DNA from: Bacillota bacterium
GTDB taxonomy: Bacteria; Bacillota; Sulfobacillia; JAJZYS01; JAJYTV01
DNA length: 46,173 bases
Reading direction: 5' to 3'
Assembly: GCA_021847575.1 (NCBI GenBank)
Contig: JAJZQO010000014.1
Span: 1 to 46,173, forward strand
Shown: piece after piece, positions 8,084 through 14,958 of the stretch
Layout: every line of letters starts with the position of its first letter
How positions within the stretch are numbered: the first letter of the stretch is position 1
Made by a program: the position numbers and the translations under genes
Notes under the pieces: generated by a model
The model's input: the letters and a program-made list of their open reading frames with translations, nothing else
The model's database searches: none
Told to the model about the DNA's origin: nothing

Positions 8084-9585
8084 GGAGCGGACGTCACGCC
8101 TTTCTCGACATCGGCTCGCACTCGGCGCGGCTGCTCGTGGTCGAGGTGGGCCCGCACCAGTGCTGGCGGGTCGTCGACGAGGAGCGGGCCATCTTGCGGC
8201 TGGGTGACGCCCTGGCGCGCGAGGGACGGCTGATCGGCGAGATCGAGCGGGCGCAGACCGTCTACCGCTCGCTATGCCAGCGGGCTCGGCACCTCGGGGT
8301 GCGCGAGAGCGAGGCGGTCGGCACAGCGGCGCTCCGCGCGTCCCGCGACGGCGCCGCCTTCGCCGCCCAGCTCGCGCGGACGGCTGGCGTGCCGCTCACC
8401 ATCCTGGGCGGCGAGGAGGAGGCAGGGCTCGGCTTTGTCGGTGCGGTCGGGACGCTGCCCGTGTCGAGCGGCAACCTTTGCGACCTTGGCGGCGCCAGCA
8501 CGGAGGTGAGCCAGTTCCATGGCCGCGCCTTGCAGGTGGCCACCAGCGCACCGGTCGGGGCGGTCACCCTGCACCAGCAGTTTCTGCGGGACGATTCGCC
8601 GACTGCCGCCCAGGCTGCCGTGGCCCTGTCCTACGTGCGGCAAGTCTTGCAGGCGACCGTTCCTCGGCCCGAGCCCGGGCTGCCGCTGGTCGCACTCGGC
8701 GGGAGCTTCCGCAGCATCGCCAAGCTGCACCAGACGGCGGAGCGCTACCCCTTCGCGTCGCTGCACAACTACCGCATGCCGCCGGACGCGATCGAACTGC
8801 TTTGGCGGCGGCTGGGTCTCCTCACACTGCGCGAGAGGCTTAAGGTGCCGGGCCTCGCGGCGCACCGCGCGGAACTGGTGCCCAGCGCCCTCGTGATCGC
8901 GAGCGCCATCGTCGACCACCTCAGGCCCAGCGAGATCGTGATCAGCGGCGCGGGACTGCGCGAGGGCCTGCTCTACCGCCAACTCTATGGACACGATCTG
9001 CCGAGGGTCGACGACCTCCTCGAGCAAAGCTGCCGCAATCTCCTTTTTCAGCTCGCCGAGGTCGTGGACGAGGATCAGTCGGCCTTGACCGGCGACCTTC
9101 TCCTGGCGCTCTCGCCGCTGCTCGGCCAGGCAGACGCATTGCGGATCGGGCGCGCGGCGGCGAGCCTGCGCGGCATCGGCAGGCGAATCAACTTCTACGA
9201 CCGCCACCGCCATACGTTCTCGATCATCCTCGGGGCGCGCCTTTTCGGCCTCAGCCACCGCGAGCAGGTGCTGCTGGCGGCGGCCGCGGCCTACGAGGGG
9301 CCGCGGCTCATGCGCGAAGCACTCGTGCCCTACCTCGACATCCTGCTGCGCGGAGACATCGTTCTTGCCCAGCGCCTTGGCCTGGCCGTCGCCTATGCCG
9401 AGGGGCTCGCACGCAGCGCTCCCGGCCAGCGGGCCGCGATCGCCGCCGACATCACCCCTGCCCTCATCACCCTGGGCATCGCAGGCATCGCGCCACCGGC
9501 GCAGCTGCCTTTCGGCGAACTGGACCGGCTGGCGGGGCAGTTCGCCAAGGTCTTCGGGCGCAAACTCGTCACGCGGTACAACTGA
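8080..9585 (+). CDS. ppx: Ppx/GppA family phosphatase with decayed HD domain
   Basis: 501 residues. An actin-like ASKHA domain comes first: LDIGSHSARLLV (phosphate loop 1), AVGTAALRASRDG, ILGGEEEAGLG with the catalytic-type Glu region, and DLGGASTEV near residue 135, where the usual GGGSTE is GGASTE. The C-terminal part (about 330-480) aligns with the HD domain of long Ppx proteins, but the His-Asp pair is replaced: SLRGIGRRINFYDRHRHTFSII instead of LHDIG. The family hydrolyses polyphosphate or pppGpp. GTG 8080 overlaps the HD gene by 4 bases. An intact HD protein encoded just upstream may supply the missing half. PPK2, the opposite direction of polyphosphate metabolism, lies 1.7 kb downstream. 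Confidence 0.85.
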   Translation: MRSGRHAFLDIGSHSARLLVVEVGPHQCWRVVDEERAILRLGDALAREGRLIGEIERAQTVYRSLCQRARHLGVRESEAVGTAALRASRDGAAFAAQLARTAGVPLTILGGEEEAGLGFVGAVGTLPVSSGNLCDLGGASTEVSQFHGRALQVATSAPVGAVTLHQQFLRDDSPTAAQAAVALSYVRQVLQATVPRPEPGLPLVALGGSFRSIAKLHQTAERYPFASLHNYRMPPDAIELLWRRLGLLTLRERLKVPGLAAHRAELVPSALVIASAIVDHLRPSEIVISGAGLREGLLYRQLYGHDLPRVDDLLEQSCRNLLFQLAEVVDEDQSALTGDLLLALSPLLGQADALRIGRAAASLRGIGRRINFYDRHRHTFSIILGARLFGLSHREQVLLAAAAAYEGPRLMREALVPYLDILLRGDIVLAQRLGLAVAYAEGLARSAPGQRAAIAADITPALITLGIAGIAPPAQLPFGELDRLAGQFAKVFGRKLVTRYN

Positions 9586-9657
9586 TCGGGTCAAGCCTGG
9601 GCGGCCCAAGCCGCGAAGCTTCCAGGCCGCCGCGACACAGGATCGCCGTACCATGGT

Positions 9658-9680
9658 CCCCCGAACGTGCGTTCGAGGGG
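9658..9680 (+). terminator. Hairpin after the ppx operon
   Basis: CCCC at 9658-9661 and CGAACG at 9662-9667 pair with CGTTCG at 9670-9675 and GGGG at 9677-9680, with one bulged A and a two-base loop. No T-run follows, so it is a weak terminator candidate at best. Confidence 0.35.
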
Positions 9681-9741
9681 CTACTGTGGCGCGGCTGGCG
9701 GGTGGTGCGCCCTGCGGGCAGTTCTTGCGGCTGTGGCGGGT

Positions 9742-9790
9742 ATGACATTGCCGTTGGCGCCAACTAGACTGAATCCGACAACCGGTTGTC
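9742..9790 (+). promoter_or_regulatory. Promoter with two perfect palindromes before the first 3D gene
   Basis: A -35 box ATGACA (9742-9747), a 17-base spacer and a -10 box TAGACT (9765-9770) predict a start near 9777. The perfect 12-base palindrome GTTGGCGCCAAC (9753-9764) fills the spacer next to the -10. A second perfect palindrome of 14 bases, GACAACCGGTTGTC (9777-9790), covers the predicted start. Their centres are 25 bases apart. Both positions are classic repressor sites. GGAGGTAGCGG follows as ribosome site. Confidence 0.6.
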
Positions 9791-9813
9791 CAAACCAAGG
9801 TTGGAGGTAGCGG

Positions 9814-10443
9814 ATGCGCAAGAGATTTGCGGCTCTCCTCGGCGTGCTGACCCTCGGCGCCCTTTTCCCGGGGATGGCGTTTGCCCAGGGCCACATCTAT
9901 CAGGGCAGCGGGCACTGGGCGCACTACCGGCGATTCCACCGTGACTGGGACCACCGCTACTTCCACCACCGCCTGCCGGCGACGCACAGCGCGACGCCAC
10001 CCTCGCAGGCGACGTCGGTCGGGGCCGCCAGCGGCATGTCGGGATCGGCATCCCAGGCCACAGGAGTGGTGCAGCCAGCGAGTGGAACGATCGACGGGTA
10101 CCAGGTCGTCCGCACCGTCCAGCTGACCGCGACCGCCTACGGCCCGAGCGCACAGGACAATTATCCCTACGGCGCTGCAGACTACTTCGGTAACGCGCTC
10201 GTTGCGGGCGACGTGGCCGTCGACTCGAGCGTGATCCCGCTCGGCACGTGGCTCTGGGTGCAGGGCTACTCGTTCACGCCTTACCTGCCGCCGCAGGGTT
10301 TCCTGGCCCACGCGGTGGACGAGGGAGACGCGATCAAGGGAGACCGCATCGACCTCTACGTCAACAAGCCTGACTCGATCGTCAGCAACTTTGGCATCCA
10401 GCAGGTTACGGCGTACATCCTCAACAAGCCGGCGGTCAAGTAG
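9814..10443 (+). CDS. Secreted 3D-domain protein 1 (cell-wall type)
   Basis: 209 residues. A signal peptide (MRKRFAALLGVLTLGALFPGMAFA, cleavage near residue 24) is followed by a His/Arg-rich stretch (HWAHYRRFHRDWDHRYFHHR) and a Ser/Ala-rich linker. The C-terminal 3D domain (about 105-205) shows LTATAY, GDVAVDSSVIPLGT and AVDEGDAIKGDRIDLY, with the conserved Asp residues of the double-psi-barrel fold related to MltA. Such domains are found in secreted wall hydrolases and spore proteins of Bacillota; here there is no LysM or NlpC domain. The His-rich segment may bind metal or the wall. ATG 9814 has GGAGGTAGCGG upstream. It is a paralogue of the next gene. Confidence 0.85.
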   Translation: MRKRFAALLGVLTLGALFPGMAFAQGHIYQGSGHWAHYRRFHRDWDHRYFHHRLPATHSATPPSQATSVGAASGMSGSASQATGVVQPASGTIDGYQVVRTVQLTATAYGPSAQDNYPYGAADYFGNALVAGDVAVDSSVIPLGTWLWVQGYSFTPYLPPQGFLAHAVDEGDAIKGDRIDLYVNKPDSIVSNFGIQQVTAYILNKPAVK

Positions 10444-10460
10444 TCAACCGGAACGACAGG

Positions 10461-10495
10461 GTGGCGGGCGCTCTGGTGAGGAGTGTTCCCGCCAC
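10461..10495 (+). terminator. Inverted repeat after the first 3D gene
   Basis: GTGGCGGG (10461-10468) pairs perfectly with CCCGCCAC (10488-10495) across a 19-base loop. It lies 17 bases after the stop codon, but no T-run follows, so terminator function is only a guess. Confidence 0.35.
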
Positions 10496-10608
10496 GTTGG
10501 CGTTCATTGACGCATCTCTACCTTTATAACTGCGCAAGCGCTTCAGAACAATAAGGAAGGCCGTATAAATAAGTCCATCTACCGGCATATCAAAGAAATT
10601 CAATGCTT

Positions 10609-10694
10609 GGATTCGCGCCACGACAACCGCGAATCCTCAAAAGGGCTCATCAAATCATTTGCAGCCTGACAAAAGAGGACCAGGCAAGTACACT
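10609..10694 (+). promoter_or_regulatory. Hairpin and promoter in an AT-rich spacer before the second 3D gene
   Basis: A perfect 9-base stem (GGATTCGCG 10609-10617, CGCGAATCC 10628-10636, ten-base loop) precedes a promoter: -35 CTGACA (10666-10671), 17-base spacer, -10 TACACT (10689-10694). The same scheme (xTGACA-17-TAxACT) is seen at the first 3D gene. The stretch from about 10500 to 10740 is clearly richer in A+T than the rest of the window. Confidence 0.55.
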
Positions 10695-10740
10695 ATGACA
10701 AACAACCGAACCGCAAAAACAAAGTTGGAGGTAAGATACG

Positions 10741-11211
10741 ATGGTCAGCATACTGACAAATGGCGGAGCTGCTCTTCTTTCGCTCATGCTGCCTGGCATG
10801 GCCATGGCAGGTACGCCCCCGCAGTCCGCTCCGCCGACCGCGATCACCGCAGCTGCGCAGACGCCGAAAACGATCGACGGCCACCAGGTGTTGGGCACGA
10901 TCGACCTGACCGCGACGGCCTACGGCCCCAGCCTGCAGGACAACTATCCCTACGGCGCCACCGACTACTTCGGTAGGCCGCTCATCCCGGGCGACGTCGC
11001 CGTGGACCCGAATGTCATCCCGCTCGGCACGCGGCTCTTCGTCGCGGGCTACACCTCGCCGGTCCTGCCCAAGGGCGGGTTCGTTGCCAGGGCGGTCGAC
11101 GAGGGCGACGCGATCCAGGGCAGGCGCATCGACCTCTTCATCAACGCTCCGGAGAGCACGGTGTCGAACTTCGGCGTCCAGCGCGTCACGGCCTACATCC
11201 TGAAAAACTAG
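10741..11211 (+). CDS. Secreted 3D-domain protein 2 (cell-wall type)
   Basis: 156 residues, a shorter paralogue of 3D protein 1. A hydrophobic N-terminus (MVSILTNGGAALLSLMLPGMAMAG) looks like a signal peptide without a strong basic start. The 3D domain shares TAYGPS.QDNYPYGA.DYFG, VIPLGT, AVDEGDAIQG and RIDLF with its neighbour. It lacks the His-rich segment. The ribosome site GTTGGAGGTA is shared with protein 1, which points to a duplication including the leader. It probably acts in the cell wall; the exact activity is unknown. Confidence 0.85.
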   Translation: MVSILTNGGAALLSLMLPGMAMAGTPPQSAPPTAITAAAQTPKTIDGHQVLGTIDLTATAYGPSLQDNYPYGATDYFGRPLIPGDVAVDPNVIPLGTRLFVAGYTSPVLPKGGFVARAVDEGDAIQGRRIDLFINAPESTVSNFGVQRVTAYILKN

Positions 11212-11218
11212 GCCGCGA

Positions 11219-11274
11219 GCATGACCGATAAGACGAAGGCAGGCGGGAGCCTGCCTTCGTCTTATCGGTCATGC
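11219..11274. terminator. Perfect 26-bp inverted repeat between convergent genes
   Basis: Positions 11219-11244 are the exact reverse complement of 11249-11274, with a GGGA loop. It lies 7 bases after the 3D gene stop and 6 bases from the PPK2 stop. The core GAAGGCAGGC-GGGA-GCCTGCCTTC followed by GTCTTAT on the plus strand, and the mirror image on the minus strand, fits a bidirectional terminator, though T-runs are short. Confidence 0.75.
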
Positions 11275-11280
11275 GCCAGC

Positions 11281-12108
11281 TCAGGACTGCTCGAGTTCCT
11301 TCTCCACCGCCTTGAGCGGCGGCACCTCAGGCTGCGGCCACTGCAGCCTGAGGTCCTCGAGCGTCTCGACGAGGATGCGCGCGACGGCCAGGTTGCGGTA
11401 CCACTTGTGGTCGGAGGGGATCACGTACCACGGGCTGTGGCTGGTGCTCGTACGCCGTATGGCGTCCTCGTAAGCGGCCTGGTAGTCGTCCCAGAGTTTG
11501 CGCTCCGCGAGATCCGACGCGCTGTACTTCCAGCGCTTGCGTGGATCCTGGAGGCGCTCCTCGATGCGCTTGGCCTGCTCCTCCTCGGAGATGTGCAGGA
11601 AGAACTTGCGGACGACGACGCCCTCCGTCGACAGGTGTCGCTCGAACTGGCGGATCGCGCGCATGCGCTCGTGCGCCCTGCCGCTGCCGATCTGGCCGTG
11701 TACGCGCGTCACCAGCACGTCCTCGTAGTGCGAGCGGTTGAAGATGCCGATTGTGCCGAGCGCGGGCACCTTCTTGTGGATGCGCCAGAGGAAGTCGTGC
11801 TGGAGCTCCTCGGACGTGGGCTGCTTGAAGGCGTGTACGGAAGTGCCCAGGGGCGAGAGCCCCTGCAGTACGTGGCGCACCGTGCCGTCCTTGCCGCTCG
11901 TGTCCATGCCCTGCAGCACGATGAGGAGGGCGTGGCTGCGTGCGGCGTAGAGGAGGTCGTGCAACTCGCCGAGCCGTTCGACGTCCTTTCTCAGGAGTTC
12001 CTTCGCGGTCTCCTCCTCGAGTTGTTGCGTGTCGGAAGGCGAGACCTTCCTGAGCGACAGCTCGTCATCGGCAGGAGCGATCGCGCCCTTCGAGCCTTTT
12101 GCCAACAT
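11281..12108 (-). CDS. Polyphosphate kinase 2 family protein (TIGR03709-like)
   Basis: 275 residues. Walker A is GMDTSGKDG (about residues 65-73), Walker B is FNRSHYEDVLVTRV (near 122) and the lid is RWKYSASDLAER, the standard PPK2 motifs. The N-terminal pattern LLYAARSHALLIVLQGMDTSGKDGT is that of the polyphosphate:nucleotide phosphotransferase group (class III-like), whose characterised members convert AMP and ADP to ADP and ATP at the expense of polyphosphate. ATG 12108 follows AAGGAGGTGTC, which settles the start against longer readings. It is last in a minus-strand group after the histidine phosphatase and SprT-like genes. A Ppx operon lies just beyond the 3D genes. Confidence 0.92.
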   Translation of the reverse strand: MLAKGSKGAIAPADDELSLRKVSPSDTQQLEEETAKELLRKDVERLGELHDLLYAARSHALLIVLQGMDTSGKDGTVRHVLQGLSPLGTSVHAFKQPTSEELQHDFLWRIHKKVPALGTIGIFNRSHYEDVLVTRVHGQIGSGRAHERMRAIRQFERHLSTEGVVVRKFFLHISEEEQAKRIEERLQDPRKRWKYSASDLAERKLWDDYQAAYEDAIRRTSTSHSPWYVIPSDHKWYRNLAVARILVETLEDLRLQWPQPEVPPLKAVEKELEQS

Positions 12109-12128
12109 GACACCTCCTTGATCCCTAC

Positions 12129-12683
12129 CTAGCTTCTGCTTCGGTGGGACGGCTCCTGCACCGCCGCCCGCCGCACGCCGGTGTCGCGCAGCAGGTAGCT
12201 GCGGTCGAAACGGCGACTGCAGATGCCGCAGGAGATTTCCTGGCTCTTCGGCCTGCGGCGCAACCAGTGCTCGTGGCCAACCGGGCAGACGAAGAGAAGC
12301 CGCACCGAGGTGTCCGGCCTGCGTAGCGCCTGCATGATGTCCGCATTCGGGTAGCGGCTGAAGCCCCATTGCCGCATGAGGGCGCGGAAGGGCGGCCCGT
12401 GGCCCGCCCGGCGCAAGCCGAGGCGCCAGAGATGGTAGTGTGCGAGCTCGTGCAAGAGGAGGTCTCGCCGCTCCTGTGCGCTGCACGAATCAAGATACCG
12501 ACGGCTGAGGGCGATGCAGGGGGGCGCGCCTGGCCTGAACAGCCCAGCTGTTCGGCCAGCCATGCGGGTCGAGGCGAAGAGCTGCGCCTCGAGCGTCAGG
12601 CCCGTCATCTCGGCGTAGAGGCGCATGGCTTCGTCCTCGAGCCGGCCGTCCGGCTGCCAGCCATGCGGGGCGGTGGACATCAT
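12129..12683 (-). CDS. SprT-like zinc metalloprotein
   Basis: 184 residues. LLLHELAHYHLWRLG carries the HExxH zinc motif (about residues 77-81), followed by HGPPFRALM, where the third ligand may lie. The C-terminal part has FVCPVGHEHW and ISCGICSRRF, a Cys/His zinc ribbon as in SprT-like proteins. The family includes DNA-protein-crosslink proteases (SPRTN) and bacterial SprT proteins of uncertain role. ATG 12683 overlaps the stop of the histidine phosphatase by 4 bases; a second ATG follows at 12680; GGAGG lies just upstream. The last 15 residues are basic and look unstructured. Confidence 0.82.
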   Translation of the reverse strand: MMSTAPHGWQPDGRLEDEAMRLYAEMTGLTLEAQLFASTRMAGRTAGLFRPGAPPCIALSRRYLDSCSAQERRDLLLHELAHYHLWRLGLRRAGHGPPFRALMRQWGFSRYPNADIMQALRRPDTSVRLLFVCPVGHEHWLRRRPKSQEISCGICSRRFDRSYLLRDTGVRRAAVQEPSHRSRS

Positions 12684-13312
12684 CCGGCCTCCGCCTGGCC
12701 CTTGCGGGACAGCGCGTAGACACTGCGGTCGAGCCCGAGACAGGCGAGACCGCTTCTGTCCAGGCGCAGGTGGACGATGGCGCAGTTCGGCACGGCTTCC
12801 AGCCCGCCGGTCTCGTCCCGCAGGCCGCCCGTCAGGCTCAAGGCGGCTCGCAGCCCGTGCTGGTGCGTGAAGAGCGCCGCGGAGGAGTCCGGCGCCAGTC
12901 GCCGAAGCGTGTCGAGCAGGATCCTCAGCCGCACCGCGACGTCCGACAGGCGCTCGCCGCCAGGCGGCGCGATCTCGGGATCGTCGCGCCAGGCGAGATA
13001 CCGGGGGTCCTCCCGCATGTCGCGCGACGAGCACCCATCCCAAACGCCGACAGACGTCTCGCGCAGGAGGTCGCTGAGCAGCAGGCCGCAGCGCAGCCGG
13101 CGAAGGAGCGGCCGCGCCGTCTGGCGCGTGCGCAGGAACGGGCTCGACAGCAGAATTGCCGGCTCGATGCCGCGCGATGCGAACCAGTCGGCGACAAGGG
13201 CGGCCTGGAGCGTTCCGCGCGCACTGAGGGGGGCGCCTGGTGCGGTGCAGTCGAAGCGCCGGTCGACGTTCGCCAGGCTTTCGCCGTGGCGCACGAGATA
13301 GAAGTCGGCCAC
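12680..13312 (-). CDS. Histidine phosphatase (phosphoglycerate-mutase-like)
   Basis: 210 residues. FYLVRHGES gives the RHG motif at residues 8-10 with the phospho-accepting His, and FTHQHGLRAAL near residue 155 supplies the second His. LLSSPFLRTRQTA and PGGERLSDV are typical of the branch 1 family (CobC/GpmB/SixA-like). Substrates in this family range from sugar phosphates to nucleotide pathway intermediates and cannot be chosen here. Start GTG 13312 follows AAGGGGGTGCCCA; longer readings lack a ribosome site. It heads the minus-strand group with SprT-like and PPK2, and faces the B3/4 gene across a 52-base divergent region. Confidence 0.85.
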   Translation of the reverse strand: MADFYLVRHGESLANVDRRFDCTAPGAPLSARGTLQAALVADWFASRGIEPAILLSSPFLRTRQTARPLLRRLRCGLLLSDLLRETSVGVWDGCSSRDMREDPRYLAWRDDPEIAPPGGERLSDVAVRLRILLDTLRRLAPDSSAALFTHQHGLRAALSLTGGLRDETGGLEAVPNCAIVHLRLDRSGLACLGLDRSVYALSRKGQAEAG

Positions 13313-13364
13313 TGGGCACCCCCTTAGGGTAGAGCCTGGGTAAGGTGGATGAGGAGGTCTCACA

Positions 13365-14060
13365 GTGCAGTTCTCGGTCGATCAAGACGTCTTTCGCGAC
13401 ATTCCCGGTCTACGCCTCGCGACCGGCTGGATCCTGCTGCCCAGGCAGCCGACGTCAGCGGAGGCGGGTGACCTGATTGGGCCCGCATGGGCCCAGGCGG
13501 GCGACACCGGGGCGGATCCCGTGCAGAGCCATCCGCAGCTCGCACCCTGGCGCGAGATCTTCCGCGGGCTGGGCCTGCCGGCGCGCGACTACCTGCCTTC
13601 GGTCGAAGCCTTGGTCCGCCGGGCCCGACGCGGTGGGCCACCCCTCAGGGTCCAGCCGCTCGTCGACGCGTACAACGCGATTTCTCTCAGGCGGCTCGTT
13701 CCCGTCGGCGCGTTCGACCTGGATGGACCGCAGGGGGACATCCGCCTGGGCCGCACACGTGGTGGCGAGCCGTTTTTGCCGATGGGCGGCGGAGCCGAGG
13801 AGACGGCCCTGCCCGGTGAGCTCTGCTACCTTGACGCGGGGCGCGTGCTGACGCGGCACTTCGTGTGGCGCCAGAGCGTCTGGGGCATGATCCGCGAAAC
13901 GACCAGGCGGATCTTCCTCGTCGCCGAGATCCTGCCCGCCGCAGCGGCGCAGGCCGAGCCCGTGCTGCGGGACTTCGCGGACCTCGCCCTGAGCGTGGGC
14001 GGCGAGGCGTGTGTCCGGTTGCTCACGCCCGGCGACAGCCGGTTCGCATCCCCGTTCTGA
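13365..14060 (+). CDS. B3/B4 domain protein (phenylalanyl-tRNA-synthetase-beta editing-domain-like)
   Basis: 231 residues. The core LVDAYNAISLRRLVPVGAFDLD, GDIRLGRTRGGEPFLPMGG, LPGELCYLDAGRVLTRHFVWRQS and RIFLVAEI matches free-standing B3/4 proteins, which share the fold of the editing domain of PheRS beta. The AYNAISLRRLVPVG segment is the most diagnostic. Some may clear mischarged tRNA or bind tRNA or amino acids, but the role is unproven. GTG 13365 has GAGGAGGTC upstream. Its stop codon TGA directly abuts the stop codon of the lipoprotein gene on the other strand (TGATCA), with no room for a separate terminator. Confidence 0.82.
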   Translation: MQFSVDQDVFRDIPGLRLATGWILLPRQPTSAEAGDLIGPAWAQAGDTGADPVQSHPQLAPWREIFRGLGLPARDYLPSVEALVRRARRGGPPLRVQPLVDAYNAISLRRLVPVGAFDLDGPQGDIRLGRTRGGEPFLPMGGGAEETALPGELCYLDAGRVLTRHFVWRQSVWGMIRETTRRIFLVAEILPAAAAQAEPVLRDFADLALSVGGEACVRLLTPGDSRFASPF

Positions 14061-14819
14061 TCAGCTGCGACCGACGAGCGTGAGCGTGGTCTGGCCGCTC
14101 ACGAATTGCACGAGCGTATGGCTCTTCGTGTCGATGAACGCCTTCTGGTTCGGGCCGGAGCCGGAGAGTGTGACAGGCACGCAGTTGAAGGTGCCGGCAG
14201 GCGTCGTCACCCTGGTCCGGTCGTTTGCGGTGAAGCCGATCGGCACCTCGGTGCCGGTCTTGATGATGGCATCCTGCACAAGCTGCAACTGGCCGGGCTT
14301 CACGTCGACGGCCGCGAGGGTGGGCAGAAGGGCGATGTTGGCTATCGTGTTCGGGCCGAACGGCATTTTCACGGTTGCCGTCTTGCCGTCCACGTTGCCC
14401 GAGTCGACGATGTTCTTGCCCGCCACGCGCGCCGAGAACGTGACGCGGTGGCCAGGCGAGGTGATGACCTCCTCGGCCGAGATGAAGCGCAGCCCCGGGC
14501 GGGTGAGCACGACGCGGTCGTCCTCGACCTTGGTGCCGATCACCTGGTGCATGACGAGGAGGGTCCGATCCGGCCCCTGCTGCGTGATCCGCCAGGTAAC
14601 GGTGCCGGACAGGGCGCCGCTCAGCTGATAGTTCAGGCTCTGGGCCGGCAGGCTCGTGTGGGCGAAGGAGAAGCCGTTCGTCAGGTTGTTCGACGTGTTC
14701 TGGGACGCGCTCTTCGACTTGTCTTGGCCGCGGTGCGGCGAGGGACCGCCGCACCCTGCGACGGCCACCGCCAACAGTGCTGGCAGGGCTGCTGCTGCGA
14801 AGCGGGTCCAGTGGGACAT
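14061..14819 (-). CDS. Putative lipoprotein
   Basis: 252 residues. A lipoprotein signal ends in AVAGC (Cys 23), followed by a Ser/Asn/Gln linker to about residue 50 and a beta-rich domain. Segments such as VTTPAGTFNCVPVTLSG and DTKSHTLVQFVSG resemble the DUF3108-like pattern in which a fitted polymer of beta strands ends in a conversion-type motif, but I do not recognise the family with certainty. ATG 14819 has GGAGGTG 6 bases upstream, which rules out the longer reading. It lies downstream of ctaA by 139 bases and could be co-transcribed with the cta genes or have its own promoter. Confidence 0.75.
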   Translation of the reverse strand: MSHWTRFAAAALPALLAVAVAGCGGPSPHRGQDKSKSASQNTSNNLTNGFSFAHTSLPAQSLNYQLSGALSGTVTWRITQQGPDRTLLVMHQVIGTKVEDDRVVLTRPGLRFISAEEVITSPGHRVTFSARVAGKNIVDSGNVDGKTATVKMPFGPNTIANIALLPTLAAVDVKPGQLQLVQDAIIKTGTEVPIGFTANDRTRVTTPAGTFNCVPVTLSGSGPNQKAFIDTKSHTLVQFVSGQTTLTLVGRS

Positions 14820-14958
14820 GGTTGCACCTCCGGGTTGCTCGACAGTTCGATCCCCCAACTCCCAAATCACTATGCGATGTCGGTCGCAAGGCCGCAAGAT
14901 GAAAGGCTGCACGGGGGCACGGCCGCCGTCCGGATTGCCCGGGGCGGCGCCAGGTCCC

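Noticed and set aside
10501-10535. TTGACG and TATAAC as promoter of the second 3D gene
   Set aside because: The spacer is only 12 bases; the pair CTGACA-TACACT with 17 bases is better.
12109-12486. N-terminal extension of PPK2 to 12486
   Set aside because: It overlaps the SprT-like gene; ATG 12108 has AAGGAGGTG just upstream.
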